Notes: generated from the letters alone by a model not told the origin. A stretch of 64,000 nt of DNA from Limnoperna fortunei (GCA_944474755.1 OX104113.1:17981563-18045562); one strand, 5' to 3'. Positions 35,641-46,576 are shown, counted from the first letter of the stretch. Made by a program: numbers and translations.

Positions 35641-36370
35641 GTCTGATTGTGTATAATTTTCGTTACCTACAATTGTTTTGTTTCGTAAATCCCTGGTCAT
35701 TCTTTGTAAAAAAAGTCCGTACTTACAACTTTACAATTTTAGTCAAATCGAAGTACATTTAACAGCATAACGTTCATTATGAATCAAAATAAAAAATCAC
35801 AATACTGCTTTGAACAAAAAACAAAAAAAATTAAAATACTACTTTAAACAAAATTTAAGCGTAACATAAAGTCTAAGATCATGAATTAAATAAGAAATAT
35901 TCACAAAGAAAGATTGACGTAACCAATTAAAGGAGGCGATTAGAATTAGAATTCAGAAGTCCTCTTTACATTCAATCAGATCTAACTAGTGAAATCATGA
36001 GAGTAAAATTTTAACTTAATTGCTAAACCTTGCTTTTTAAATATTTATTTCTTATTTAATTTATCTTTTAAGATAGTATTTTACCGAATTTCGACTTTTA
36101 ATGTCCCATATTCTTTACTTTTACAGGCTACTTAGGTTTATGGCTTTTAAGCTATAGTTTTATAAATGTTGTATTTGAGATGCAATGTTTAGCTATTGGA
36201 CTGCCACGTTTTAGACTAATTATTTTATGCCGTCAAAAATAACCCTACGTTAGTTTTATTTTGTTTATTAAATTTTATATTTGTTTTTAACTTCTTTAAA
36301 AAAAGGATTACAAACGTTTTGTTAAATTGCAATTATATTTGCTTTAATATATATAATTATATTATTTTAT
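35641..36370. other. No supported feature
   Basis: AT-rich, nothing recognised. Confidence 0.5.
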
Positions 36371-37062
36371 TTTAATTACAAGGTTTTTCTATTTTCAAGG
36401 TGTATATAGTCTTAGTTGGACTTGTGTATAACGTTTTGGAATGTTGAAGATAAATGCTCTTCAAAATCATAATCATTTGGTTTTAAATATTGTTTGGATA
36501 TTGTTTGGATATTGTCTGCCACTGATGAGTCTGGCGTAGTAAATTCTATAAACCTTGGTATCTTTGATGTTATTTTATTTGCAACCACTGGGTCGATGTC
36601 TCTGCTGTTGTACTGTTAGTCCCCGAGGGTATCACCAGCCCAGTAGTCGCACTTCGGTGCTGACATGAATATCATTGATTCTTTCTGTGATATAATCATT
36701 GTCTAAATTTACTATCTTGAAATTTCAAATATTATTTTAATTGTTAGGTTTTTCTATTTTCAAGGTGAAGTTAGCCTTAGCTGGATTTGGTATAACGTTT
36801 TGGAATATTGGTGATAAAACTCGTCAACATCAAGGTGGCCGAGTGATTAAGTTCGCCTTCTTTTGATCACGTGATCTGTCAACACTGAAAAATGCGGGTT
36901 AGTGTCCCACTGCGTGCAGGGTGCGTCCGACTCCAAACATAATTGACAATGATTGCAAGTTTTCATACCGAAGGTCGGAGGTTTTCCCAGAGTACTCCGA
37001 AAAATTGCTAAAACTGGGGTTAAACAACATTCAAACAATCAAACAATCTTCAACATATTAAT
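36371..37062 (+). mobile_element. Retrozyme copy (partial dimer) interrupted by a SINE
   Basis: 36371-36531 matches the end of a retrozyme monomer (compare 41930-42060), and 36532-36830 the start of the next, through gtcgatgtctctgctg, gagggtatcaccagcccag and ggatttggtataacgtttt. At the junction the ribozyme reads gccactgatgagtctggcgt: helix II, GAAA and helix III are deleted between two GTC triplets, leaving only the stem I strands and CTGATGA. The tail resumes at 37051-37062 beyond the SINE. Confidence 0.8.
36824..37057 (+). mobile_element. SINE-A nested in the retrozyme, 7-bp duplication
   Basis: The SINE-A copy at 36831-37050 (A box ggtggccgagtga, degenerate B box gcgggttagtgtcccac, 3' domain aattgctaaaactggggtta, CAAA/CAAT tail) is flanked by tcaacat at 36824-36830 and 37051-37057. 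Retrozyme homology continues on both sides, which proves the insertion order. Confidence 0.82.
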
Positions 37063-37098
37063 CATTTGCATTGTGAATTATATCATGCACTGTACAAA

Positions 37099-37128
37099 TA
37101 CGTAATAATAATAATAATAATTATTATT
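37099..37128. repeat. (ATA)n microsatellite
   Basis: About seven ATA/ATT units forming a small palindromic run. Confidence 0.8.
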
Positions 37129-37836
37129 AACAAAATGAACAAAGATACTAATCTGAAACAATAGAGATTGTGAAATTATGTTTATATTAATGTTTTTGCA
37201 CCGAACATCAAAGATCGAATTCCACATAATACTTATCATAAAAGACTTAATGCCGGAAACTATGTGATACTTAGTCATTTATTAAATTGTTTATGTAGAT
37301 TTTACTCCTTAATGTCCATTTATATAACCCGGAAACATCAACACATTACGACACAATATGACCGTAGTGAACTGCATCTTAAAACAAAAACATTGTGATT
37401 AATTTTTAAAACCTTTATTATCATAATAAGAGTAACATCGAAGGAAGACAAAGTAAAAGTTTATAATCTGGAAAACGTAAAGGCCAAATGTCAAAACAAA
37501 CTTGATTTGCTGAGGGATAGGTAGTAGTTCCATTATATTCAGTTTAAAAAGTTAGGACAAAATATAAGCCTAAACGCGAAAGCATTATATATTTTCGTCT
37601 TTGGACTATACACGATTAGATTGTATACAACGTTATAAAGTATCGAGTGATAATTTGATTATTTGATCATTATTTGATTTCTATCTACCCTGGTTTTAAA
37701 ATGTTAAGTAATTATTTTTTATTTAAGTCTGTCATGTGCTACTGTTGCCCAAGGTTTAGATGTCTCATTTAGAACTTGAAGAACATTGTTGGAAATTTAT
37801 ACTATCCGCGCCTTCAGTAAGTTTTACTATATATAT
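37129..37836. other. No supported feature
   Basis: AT-rich sequence up to the foldback element. Confidence 0.5.
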
Positions 37837-40004
37837 TAGACTCAGATCGAAGTACGTCCTCAAATCGACGGCATATTTTCAGATGCATCGCAGATGACGT
37901 CATGCAATTGGAAAATACATGGCCGATTTAGAAGATACTCAAATCTATAGCACGTAAGTCATAAACGCTTAAAATTCATGGCACATTTTGGTTTCTCAAA
38001 ATCTAACTAGGAAAAAAATGGATATTATGAACTAGTTTAACTACACGTAATCATGAACTTTTTTGGACGCAACAGAATGTCGTCTATAGTAAACTTTACT
38101 GTGTCTTTCCGATGGGTGTTTGCCTGACAAAATGGAAAACTGCTACCGCGTTTGGTCGAGTTTATGATCCTTTTGTAAATCTCAGATTACATTTTTTGAA
38201 ATCAACAATTTTTTTTCCACAGTTAATCGGCGTTCTGAAATGCGGCTGAATTTTCATTTTGATACAGCGATTTCCATACTAAATTTTGACCTTGTTTTGA
38301 ACGAAAGTATACGTTAGGAACATTCCATTGTTATATATTCAAAATCCTTCGGGTAATGTCGTCTGCAGTTGAGGCGGGAAAAGTCTCGCGGTTTGTCCGA
38401 ATACCATTGTACGTTACGAAAGCAGACGAACGTTTGTAAACAACATAAGACCCCTTTAGAAACAAAAATGGCTGACTTCCTGGAAATTCGATCTATCAAA
38501 ATGAAAATTCAGCCGCATTTCACAACGCCGTTTAGCTGTGGAAAATAATTGTTGATTTCAAAAAGTGTAATATGAGATTTACAAAAGGACAATAAACTCG
38601 ACCAAACGCTTTAGCAGTTTTCAATTTTGTCAGGCAAAATCCCGTTGGACAGACACGGTAAAGTTTACTATAGTTGTATAAATTTTACATAAAATTAAAA
38701 CTAGGACGTTTTAATCCAACTTCAGAAATTAGTATCGAAATGAACAAAACGATTATTGTAGAATCTGGTGTTAATGTTTTGCGCAATCTTATTACGTGAC
38801 ACTCAGTGACTAAAAATCAAACAATCATAAACTTAATGTTTAAAAAACTAAAGCTGAAATGTTTTTAGGTGGAACGCTAAGCGAACATTCAATGATCTGT
38901 TAAACTGCAATCAAGTGAAACAAGTAAATGCATATGTTACAACCATCCAACTATATCCCCAAAAGATCAATTTCTTCCATTCCTATCTAATAATTTAAAA
39001 GAAATATTCTGATTTTTATAATTAAAGAAAAGAAACTAACTATATCTGACATGGATGTTTTTAGTAGTCTGTTTTCTGAATAGTTGTCGTTGTTTTCATT
39101 GATAATTTATTTAACTTGTTTATACTAACAGTTACACCCCCCATGCGTTCAGCGTTTTGCTTGCATTTTTTTATTATTCCATTCTGTACCTTTATAGTGC
39201 TAAAATCCAATTTGAAAAAATTCTACGCGATAACACGTCCATATTTTATATTATTCCTTTGTTGTTGAAATGTCCGAAATCGTCCTTGACATTTGCTACG
39301 GGAATTTTACATAGGAAGTCAGCCATTTGAGTTTCTAAAGGGACCTAGCATTGTTTTCAAAAAGATCGTTTGCTTTCGTAGCGTTCAATGGGATTCGGAC
39401 AAACCACGAGACTTTTCCCGCCTTAACTGCAGACGACATGACCCGAAGGATTTCGAATAGATAACAATTGACTCTTCCAAACATACACTTCCTTTGTAAT
39501 TTAGGTCAAACTTTACTATAGAAAAGTGCTCTATCAAAGTGAAAAAATCTGCCACATTTCAAATCGCCGACTATCTCTTGGATATAATTGTTGTTGTCAG
39601 TTTGCACTTTCTTGAATCTACAAAAGGAGCATAAGCTGGACCAAACGCGGTAAGCAGTTTTTATTTGTCAGCCAAACAACCGCTATATGACCGCTTCGAA
39701 ACTTAGTATAACTTAATATCTATGCAGAAACGTTTTCCTCAATACGAACGAAAATATCATTTTGTGACTAAGAGCATTTTTTTGTTAATGTGATAAAGGA
39801 TATTTTCAATACAGCTTTTCGACCTTTAATAGGTTTTATTGCAAAATGATTTATGAAATATTATAAGTTGTTTATTTGAAAGTTCATCAACGTTTGATGA
39901 CGTCAGCAACCATTTATCATAGACGTTACTTTCGTCTGCGACGTCATCTGCATTAGATCTGAGAAAGCGACTTCGATTTGGGGACGTACTTCGATCCGAG
40001 TCTA
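37837..40004. mobile_element. 2.2-kb foldback / long-TIR transposon, non-autonomous
   Basis: The ends are inverted: tagactcagatcgaagtacg at 37837 against its complement ending at 40004 (cgtacttcgatccgagtcta). Inverted homology then resumes over several hundred bases: the left-arm blocks at 38086-38480 (gtttgcctgacaaaatgg, atccttcgggtaatgtcg, cgcggtttgtccgaatacca, aaatggctgacttcctgg) recur as reverse complement at 39290-39690. A second, inner inversion of 38150-38300 lies at 38486-38670. No transposase frame is present. The insertion site is TA-rich (TTA/TAA). A further dispersed copy of one arm is at 52390-52960. Confidence 0.8.
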
Positions 40005-40431
40005 ACATATATATACCATAATTTGGTTGCTAAATACTCTATTTCATGTAAATATATTAGTGCAGATATTTTTCCCAATTCATAGTGATTGTGCTGCAAA
40101 AAAAGAAGTGAGATTAACAAACAAAATGGCCAACATGATAGTCAACTGAGTATTTGATCTGCAGTTTTTTGGCAATTTTAATCCTATTCTGGTGGAGTTT
40201 GTGCATATTTGAGGCAGGAACTTTTTCTTTACAGAGTGAAATCATTAATCATTTGGAGGACTTTAAGGAGTTTGTGATATTTGTGGATATAATTTATCAA
40301 AATGTATCTCAAATGTACATTAGTGAGTTAATATCACCTACTTCAATACAACATATTATTTATTTATTTTATTTTGTTGAACTTACACTTGACTGAGTTA
40401 CTGTACCTACCTGAATACTAATTAGAAAAAT
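40005..40431. other. No supported gene; possible L1 5' UTR
   Basis: A frame at 40154-40396 encodes a hydrophobic 80-residue peptide with no recognised similarity. The region immediately precedes the L1 ORF1 relic. Confidence 0.35.
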
Positions 40432-41361
40432 GCCTACAGGAAATAATAGTGGAAATCAAACCAACAAACAGGATTGTTGCAATAAAACTGAGAAGAAATC
40501 AGTGCAGAGAGTTTAGCAGTAAAAAAAGACAAATTAGAGAAATCAGGTAAAAGGACAATACTGAAGTGTCAATAAACAGTATTTCTGATGTACTTATTGA
40601 GTTCACTAATCTTCAACATGATTTAGATACAATTAAAGATTGCCTCCAAGACGTTGTGAAAAAGTAAGATTAAGGCAATACTGTGAAGAAAAGTGATTTA
40701 GAAACTATTCTAACCTCTATTGTAACAAAACTAGTAGAAAATATGTAAAAGGACATAGATGATTAGCTGAGAGAAAAACCTGATAGACAAACACTGGCTT
40801 TTGAACAGTTGAGTATTGAAAATGAACAACTAAGGGAGGTAACTGCAGATCAAGGAAGGTTTATTAATGAACAGTAATAAACACAAGTGAATGAAACTAA
40901 GATAGTGCCCAAAGATGCTCTCTTAATGTCAAACTACAACCAAAAATACAGTAGGAAGTTCAATATCAAAATTATTAACTATCCTGAAATAAATACTGAA
41001 AATGTGAGATGTCTTAATTATAGATATTGCTAAAGGGTTGTAAAGTGTAACTGTTAACCCAGAGGAAATTCAGGCAATGCATAGAATACCAGGGAAAAAC
41101 AGGAATAATGGCCAATTATTGCAAAATTGTTGCACTCTGATGTTAAATACAGAATTATGAAAAAAAAACTTGCCTAGAGAATGTACATTTAGACTTGTTG
41201 ATGATGTCACCAAACATAATATGGACTTGATTAAAACATTGAGAACGACAATATTGACAGTGTTTGGTACTAAATGTGCAGTGTACGGTAAAACAAAGGC
41301 TAGTAAGCGTATTAAGTTTGACCTTTTTGTCGATGTTGAAACAAAATTGAAGAACTTGTAA
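40432..41361 (+). pseudogene. L1-like ORF1 relic (coiled coil, RRM, C-terminal domain)
   Basis: Begins at an ATG reading MPTGNNSGNQTNKQ. A heptad-rich section follows (INSISDVLIEFTNLQHDLDT near 40570; LSIENEQLREVTADQGRF near 40810), then an RRM start RKFNIKIINYPEINTENV (40950), then EEIQAMHRIPGKN (41062) and, open from 41170 to 41361, PRECTFRLVDDVTKHNMDLI through KRIKFDLF. This order is that of L1-type ORF1 RNA-binding proteins. Stops and frameshifts break the middle, and the 63-residue open frame is the C-terminal domain. Confidence 0.78.
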
Positions 41362-41675
41362 TGACTTTAAATCAATTCACTGTACCTTACTAATAGTTCT
41401 TTTCTTTTTCTCTTTCAAAACTTTGTATTCAATAATACGTCTATTGTGACTATTATTAATATTTTATAAATTAATTGTTGTGATTGCTTTATTGTAAGCA
41501 ATATTCACACTGAATGTTTTTTACTCCGACAGTTATTGAACAAACTTAAAAATGAACTAACACAATCTCAAATATATAAACTGCTATTAAACTGCGAAAT
41601 ACAAAATTACCTTTGTTGCGCAACATGTCCTATCTTGAGGGTGTGGAGAATTAAAAAAAAGCTGATGTAGAATAT

Positions 41676-41714
41676 CTTCAATGAGTCTTGATTAGACGAA
41701 ACCCGATTCTGGCG
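41676..41714 (+). ncRNA. Hammerhead ribozyme, upstream copy, degenerate
   Basis: Helix II gtct/agac around the tgatt loop (41685-41697) and the GAAA strand (41698-41701) are intact. CTGATGA has become tcaatga, and the cleavage triplet GTC has become TTC. Expected to be inactive. Confidence 0.8.
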
Positions 41715-42044
41715 TAGTAAATTCTATTAACCATGGTATTTTTGATGACATTTTATTTGCAACTACTTGGTCGATGCCTCTGCTGGTGGACTGTTAGTCC
41801 CGAGGGTATCACCAGCCCAGTAGTCACACTTATGTGCTGACAGGAATATCATTGATTCTTTCTGTGATATAGTTATTGTCTCGATTTACTGCCCTGAAAT
41901 TTCAAAAATTATTTTAATTCTAAGTTTTTCTATTTTCAAGCTGTAGATAGCCTTAACTGGATTTGGTATAACGTTTTAGAATTTTGGTGATAGAAGTTCT
42001 ACAACATCTTAATCATTTGGATTTTAAATATTGTTTGGGTTTGA

Positions 42045-42087
42045 GCGCCATTGATGAGTCTTGATTAGACGAAACGCTCGTCTGCGT
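42045..42087 (+). ncRNA. Hammerhead ribozyme, downstream copy, near-intact
   Basis: Order: stem I strand gcgcca (42045-42050), TTGATGA core (42051-42057; consensus CTGATGA, C3 changed to T), helix II gtct/agac closed by tgatt (42058-42070), GAAA (42071-42074), a one- to two-pair helix III around gctc, cleavage triplet GTC (42080-42082), and the return strand tgcg, which should read tggcg. The C3 change and one missing stem I base probably impair cleavage, but all other core positions match the type seen in bivalve retrozymes. Confidence 0.85.
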
Positions 42088-42127
42088 TGTAAATTCTATT
42101 AACCTTGATATTTTTGATGACATTTTA

Positions 42128-44290
42128 GTAGTTGAGGGGCTTATCCTCCAATCTCGAGCAAATTGGCATGATAATGGAAATATGTGTACCGAATATTTTT
42201 GCAATCTAGTAAAAAAACCTTTATAAACAAATCTATGACTGAAGTCATTGCTGACAATGGAAATCATGTACCAGAGCAATCTAGAATTTTGCAGGAACTA
42301 GAAATGTATTAGAAAAACTGTATTTGTCTCAGAACAAAGGCAATGACAACGGTCAATTCTATGAGCATGAGATTAAGTTGACTGAGGACAAAAAACTACC
42401 TTGTCAGCGAAATTTAACTTTAAAGGAATATAGGGAAGCACTTAAAAAGATAAAAAATGGCAAAAGTCCAGGGTCTGATGGCTAAACTGTTGATTTATAC
42501 ACATTTTTCTGAAGAGATATTGGGTCATTTATATTTCGTTCACTACAATATGGGTATAAATCAGGAAACTTCTTAGATTTTCAGTGTCAAAGTATTATTA
42601 CTTGTATCCCAAAATAAAATAAGGACAGAAGATATTTTCGAAATTTGAGACCTGTTAGTTTACTAAACACAGATATTAAAATTGCATATGCAGCTCTTGC
42701 TTTTAGACTAAAACAAGGACTTTATACTATAATAGCGACTATCAGAAAGGTTGTATAAAAACAGATATTTAGGATAGAACACAAGTCTCCTGTATGACTT
42801 AATGCATTACTTAGAAGAGAATAATGAAGGGTTTTTATAATTAATTGACTATGAAAAGGCTTTTGATTCTATAGAATTGCGTTTTCCTAAAAGGCATTAA
42901 TAAGCTTTAAATTTGGAGAATCCTTATGTACCTGGTTTGAAACCTTTCACAAGGAGGTAAAGTGTTGTGTTATAAATAATGATCATTTATCAAATTTCTT
43001 TTATTTAAAAAGAGGTTGTCGTCAAGGTGACCCACTATCTCCCTATCTGTTTATAATCGGGCGGGGTAGAATTATAACCTCCAAAAATCAAAGAAAATCC
43101 TAATATAAAAGGAATCACTGTAAAAAGTGGAGAACCAACTGTAAGTCAATATGCATGTGATACATTACTGATGCTAGATGGTAAAGAGTCATCACTTTGG
43201 GAAGCTTTAAACTGTTTTGAAACAGTATCGGGACAAAAAAATGAATACTGCAAAAAATATAGTGCTATGGGTAGGAAGCAAACGATTCTCAAATTTAATT
43301 TTATGTCCAGACAAAAACTTGACTGGTGTTGCTCAAATTTCAAATATCTTGGAATCGAATTTTCTTTAGATCTGTCATCTATGGTTAAAAATTTAAAAGA
43401 AAATTTTAGATATTACAAAGCTACTAAAGAGTTTGCAGCACAGGAAGCTAACATTACAAGGGAAAATAACAGTTGTTAAAAGTCTGGCTCTCCCAAAATA
43501 ATACATTTGTTAACAGCACTACCAAATGTTAGTCAGAATTTATAAACTGATATAGAAAAATTGTTGTATAGCTTTATCTGGGATGGAAAAGCTGAAAAAA
43601 TAAAGCGTAAAACACTTATTACAGATATTTACAGAAGGAGGATTAAAACTGATCCACCTTTGGTCATTTATTATATATCTAAAAATAGGATGGGTAAAAA
43701 GACTATTTCTGCAAGAAAATGGTGATAGGCAATATAAAAATTAAATTAAAAAAAAATGGAGATCTTTGGGCCTTCTCATTGGCAGCAAAAAAATGTTTTG
43801 AAATATACGGGTTATGAAGAATCCATTTTGGAAGGATGTGTTTTATGCTTTATCTATTTCCAAGCCAAATTCGAAACTTGATTGTGTAAAGGAATGTTTG
43901 TTTCTAGATATCTTAATCTTTATTCCATTAGATGGGCAAAGACATTTTTTTTTACTTTCTAACAATTACGTAAAAAGGTGAAAGCATATAATTTTGTCAG
44001 ATACTAATATGTCTGACAAAATATATCTGATGTCAAGCATTACTTACATGTATACTTGTCTAGTAAGGAATCAGTATGTTCTCCAAGTTGAAAAATTTCT
44101 TACATGAAAGAATGACCTGCAGATAGAGATCCCAGATCAAAATATTTTGAAATTGATAAAAAGTGCTGTAAAGATACATATCGTTTTAACTTTCAGTATC
44201 GCTTTTTACATAGAGTTATTCCAACAACCTCACGAAGGTCAACTGTTAAATCTCCTTTTAATTATCTAAAAAAATTATATTTATAAATGT
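42128..44290 (+). pseudogene. L1-like ORF2 reverse transcriptase relic
   Basis: Pieces in order: ILQSRANWHDNGNMCTEYFC (42140), MTEVIADNGN near 42235, KKIKNGKSPGSDG (42450; L1/Tx1-type finger), ITCIPK (42598), NLRPVSLLNTDIKIAYAALA (42645), NDYEKAFDS-like near 42850 (motif A), GCRQGDPLSPYLFII (43016-43060; motif B), then a catalytic YADD-equivalent lost near 43165, and an open section FKYLGIEFSLDLSSM (43340) up to NFRYYKATKEF. Later blocks include LLYSFIWDGKAEKIKRKTL (43564). Stops are frequent. No endonuclease domain remains between ORF1 and this RT. Confidence 0.8.
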
Positions 44291-44480
44291 ACCACCCAAT
44301 ATTCAAGGACTAAAATACAAAATTTGAAAATATTACTACCTAGAAAAAATTGTAGCAAAAAAGAATAACCTGGAACATAAAGCAGAGGAAATGTGATCCC
44401 TTGTAACCAACTGCAGTAATATTTTTCTGTATTGTAAAAATATATGACCAATAAAGCAAGTCAAGTCTGTGGTTTATAGG
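44291..44480 (+). other. L1 relic 3' UTR
   Basis: After the RT C-terminus the sequence ends with ctgtattgtaaaaatatatg and accaataaagcaagtcaagt, a plausible LINE 3' end containing AATAAA. No long poly(A) remains. Confidence 0.45.
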
Positions 44481-44519
44481 GTTGCATAGTAAAAAGTATT
44501 TGTATGAATCTGTGTTTTT

Positions 44520-44523
<4 letters not shown>

Positions 44524-44560
<37 letters not shown>
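44524..44560. repeat. (TA)n microsatellite, left flank of array
   Basis: A pure TA run directly abutting the first 455-bp unit. In minus-strand reading it is the tail of the tRNA-like SINE. Confidence 0.95.
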
Positions 44561-44563
<3 letters not shown>

Positions 44564-44760
44564 TGTCTAATGAATTAACCAAACAATGTCGTTGTAATTT
44601 CCACTCTGAAAATCATCTGTACACACAGATTTGATTTTTGAGCCGTCCCACCTCGGGAATCGAACTCGTGTCAGTTTATAACATCTATGGCTACTGCGCC
44701 TAGCATGTAAAGACAGAGGTGTAACCTCTAGACCAGATCCGTCCGCTAATAAACGGAGTT
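44561..44760 (-). mobile_element. tRNA-like SINE in unit 1
   Basis: On the minus strand an A box TGGTCTAGAGG (44725-44735) is followed by a B box GTTCGATTC (44657-44665). The body then runs to gacactt and the TA run at 44560, a SINE-like head-body-tail layout. The spacing between boxes is wider than in a normal tRNA without an intron, so a functional tRNA is unlikely. Confidence 0.7.
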
Positions 44761-45015
44761 TCACTGGCCTAGTGTTACTTTTGGTTGAACATGTCATTTA
44801 CATACACAATGTTTTTGTGCGACCTGAGCTTTAATTACAACGATTTTCATACAATCAGAATGGATCTGTAAGCAATTATACAGATGCGTGCATATAGTTG
44901 TTTTGAATTTCTATTTATAATTGTCTATTTATATATGCCCAACATCTGATTGTATTTCAACATTGGATCTTTAGAAATGCACTAAAGATACATAGTTAAG
45001 ATAAATGATATTTAT

Positions 45016-45215
45016 AAGTGTCTAATGAATTAACCAAACAATGTCGTTGTAATTTCCACTCTGAAAATCATCTGTACACACAGATTTGATTTTTGAGCCG
45101 TCCCACCTCGGGAATCGAACTCGTGTCAGTTTATAACATCTATGGCTACTGCGCCTAGCATGTAAAGACAGAGGTGTAACCTCTAGACCAGATCCGTCCG
45201 CTAATAAACGGAGTT
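45016..45215 (-). mobile_element. tRNA-like SINE in unit 2
   Basis: Exact repeat of the unit 1 element 455 bp downstream: A box at 45180-45190, B box at 45112-45120. It was copied with its flanks as part of the 455-bp unit, so it is a duplication rather than an independent insertion. Confidence 0.7.
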
Positions 45216-45849
45216 TCACTGGCCTAGTGTTACTTTTGGTTGAACATGTCATTTACATACACAATGTTTTTGTGCGACCTGAGCTTTAATTACAACGATT
45301 TTCATACAATCAGAATGGATCTGTAAGCAATTATACAGATGCGTGCATATAGTTGTTTTGAATTTCTATTTATAATTGTCTATTTATATATGCCCAACAT
45401 CTGATTGTATTTCAACATTGGATCTTTAGAAATGCACTAAAGATACATAGTTAAGATAAATGATATTTATAAGTGTCTAATGAATTAACCAAACAATGTC
45501 GTTGTAATTTCCACTCTGAAAATCATCTGTACACACAGATTTGATTTTTGAGCCGTCCCACCTCGGGAATCGAACTCGTGTCAGTTTATAACATCTATGG
45601 CTACTGCGCCTAGCATGTAAAGACAGAGTGCATTTCTAAAGATCCAATGTTGAAATACAATCAGATGTTGGGCATATATAAATAGACAATTATAAATAGA
45701 AATTCAAAACAACTATATGCACGCATCTGTATAATTGCTTACAGATCCATTCTGATTGTATGAAAATCGTTGTAATTAAAGCTCAGGTCGCACAAAAACA
45801 TTGTGTATGTAAATGACATGTTCAACCAAAAGTAACACTAGGCCAGTGA

Positions 45850-46049
45850 AACTCCGTTTATTAGCGGACGGATCTGGTCTAGAGGTTACACCTCTGTCTT
45901 TACATGCTAGGCGCAGTAGCCATAGATGTTATAAACTGACACGAGTTCGATTCCCGAGGTGGGACGGCTCAAAAATCAAATCTGTGTGTACAGATGATTT
46001 TCAGAGTGGAAATTACAACGACATTGTTTGGTTAATTCATTAGACACTT
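45850..46049 (+). mobile_element. tRNA-like SINE in the inverted unit
   Basis: Inverted copy: A box TGGTCTAGAGG at 45875-45885 and B box GTTCGATTC at 45945-45953 on the plus strand, ending with gacactt at 46049. Confidence 0.7.
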
Positions 46050-46142
46050 ATAAATATCATTTATCTAAACTATGTATCTTTAGTGCATTTCTAAAGATCC
46101 AATGTTGAAATACAATCAGATGTTGGGCATATATAAATAGAC

Positions 46143-46145
<3 letters not shown>

Positions 46146-46177
<32 letters not shown>
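46146..46177. repeat. (AT)n microsatellite, right flank of array
   Basis: A pure AT run between the inverted partial unit and the PLE tail. Confidence 0.95.
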
Positions 46178-46181
<4 letters not shown>

Positions 46182-46335
46182 ATAAAGGAAGCTACCAGCC
46201 AATACACTTACTAAGTATCGGATCGCCAACATGACGATACAGCATAAACAAAAAATAATATATAAGTCTAAAGAATTAAGCAACTATACAAATACAAAGA
46301 TGTTTCTACTATAAAATAATTATATTAATAAATAT

Positions 46336-46372
46336 GACAAAATTTTCGACCAACTGATGGCCTTCTTCAGTG
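46336..46372 (-). ncRNA. Hammerhead-like core in the PLE tail
   Basis: On the minus strand: CTGAAGA (46364-46370), helix II GGCC/GGTC with an atcagtt loop (46348-46362), GAAA (46344-46347), a short attttg loop and a GTC triplet (46336-46338). Minimal hammerheads with tiny helix III are known from PLE terminal repeats. Stem I does not pair convincingly here, so this is either degenerate or an incomplete motif. Confidence 0.5.
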
Positions 46373-46576
46373 TCAATATCAATCTATAATAAACGATAAA
46401 GTTTGGTTATTGATTCATCAGCATCCGGTGGTGACGTGATCGGATCTGATTTTATTGATCTTGAACTTTCTCGGATCACATCTATTAGTCATTACATCAG
46501 GGAGTACTGTACAGTTGTTTAAACCATCTTAACTTCTTGATATTCATGAATTTATTATTTATATTTTGAATGATAT

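Larger units (their letters stand above)
41676..42127 (+). mobile_element. Retrozyme: 373-nt monomer between two hammerhead motifs
   Basis: Two copies of a hammerhead ribozyme motif lie 373 nt apart (cleavage-equivalent sites after 41709 and 42082). Downstream of each, the same phrase (tgg/tg cg, tagtaaattc/ttgtaaattc, tattaacc, ggtat, tttttgatgacatttta) restarts. This ribozyme-monomer-ribozyme layout, with no ORF and no LTR, matches animal retrozymes, which spread through circular RNA. It sits inside the L1 relic between ORF1 and the ORF2 RT. Related fragments: 19933, 36371-37062 and 62243. Confidence 0.85.
44561..46147. repeat. Tandem plus inverted array of a 455-bp unit
   Basis: Units in direct orientation start at 44561, 45016 and 45471. 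The third breaks off at 45628, where the sequence turns into the reverse complement: 45629-46049 mirrors 44561-44981, and 46050-46147 continues into another inverted unit. The copies appear identical except for one base (ttaac versus taaac near 46063). The turn point joins agacag-AG and AG-tgcatttc, a 2-base microhomology. TA runs flank both ends. Three 76-codon frames recur in the copies and are repeat by-products. Confidence 0.95.

Noticed and set aside
44567..46043. Three identical 76-codon frames
   Set aside because: They are the same stretch of the 455-bp repeat in two orientations, running over tRNA-like boxes. There is no coding evidence beyond the copy number of the repeat.
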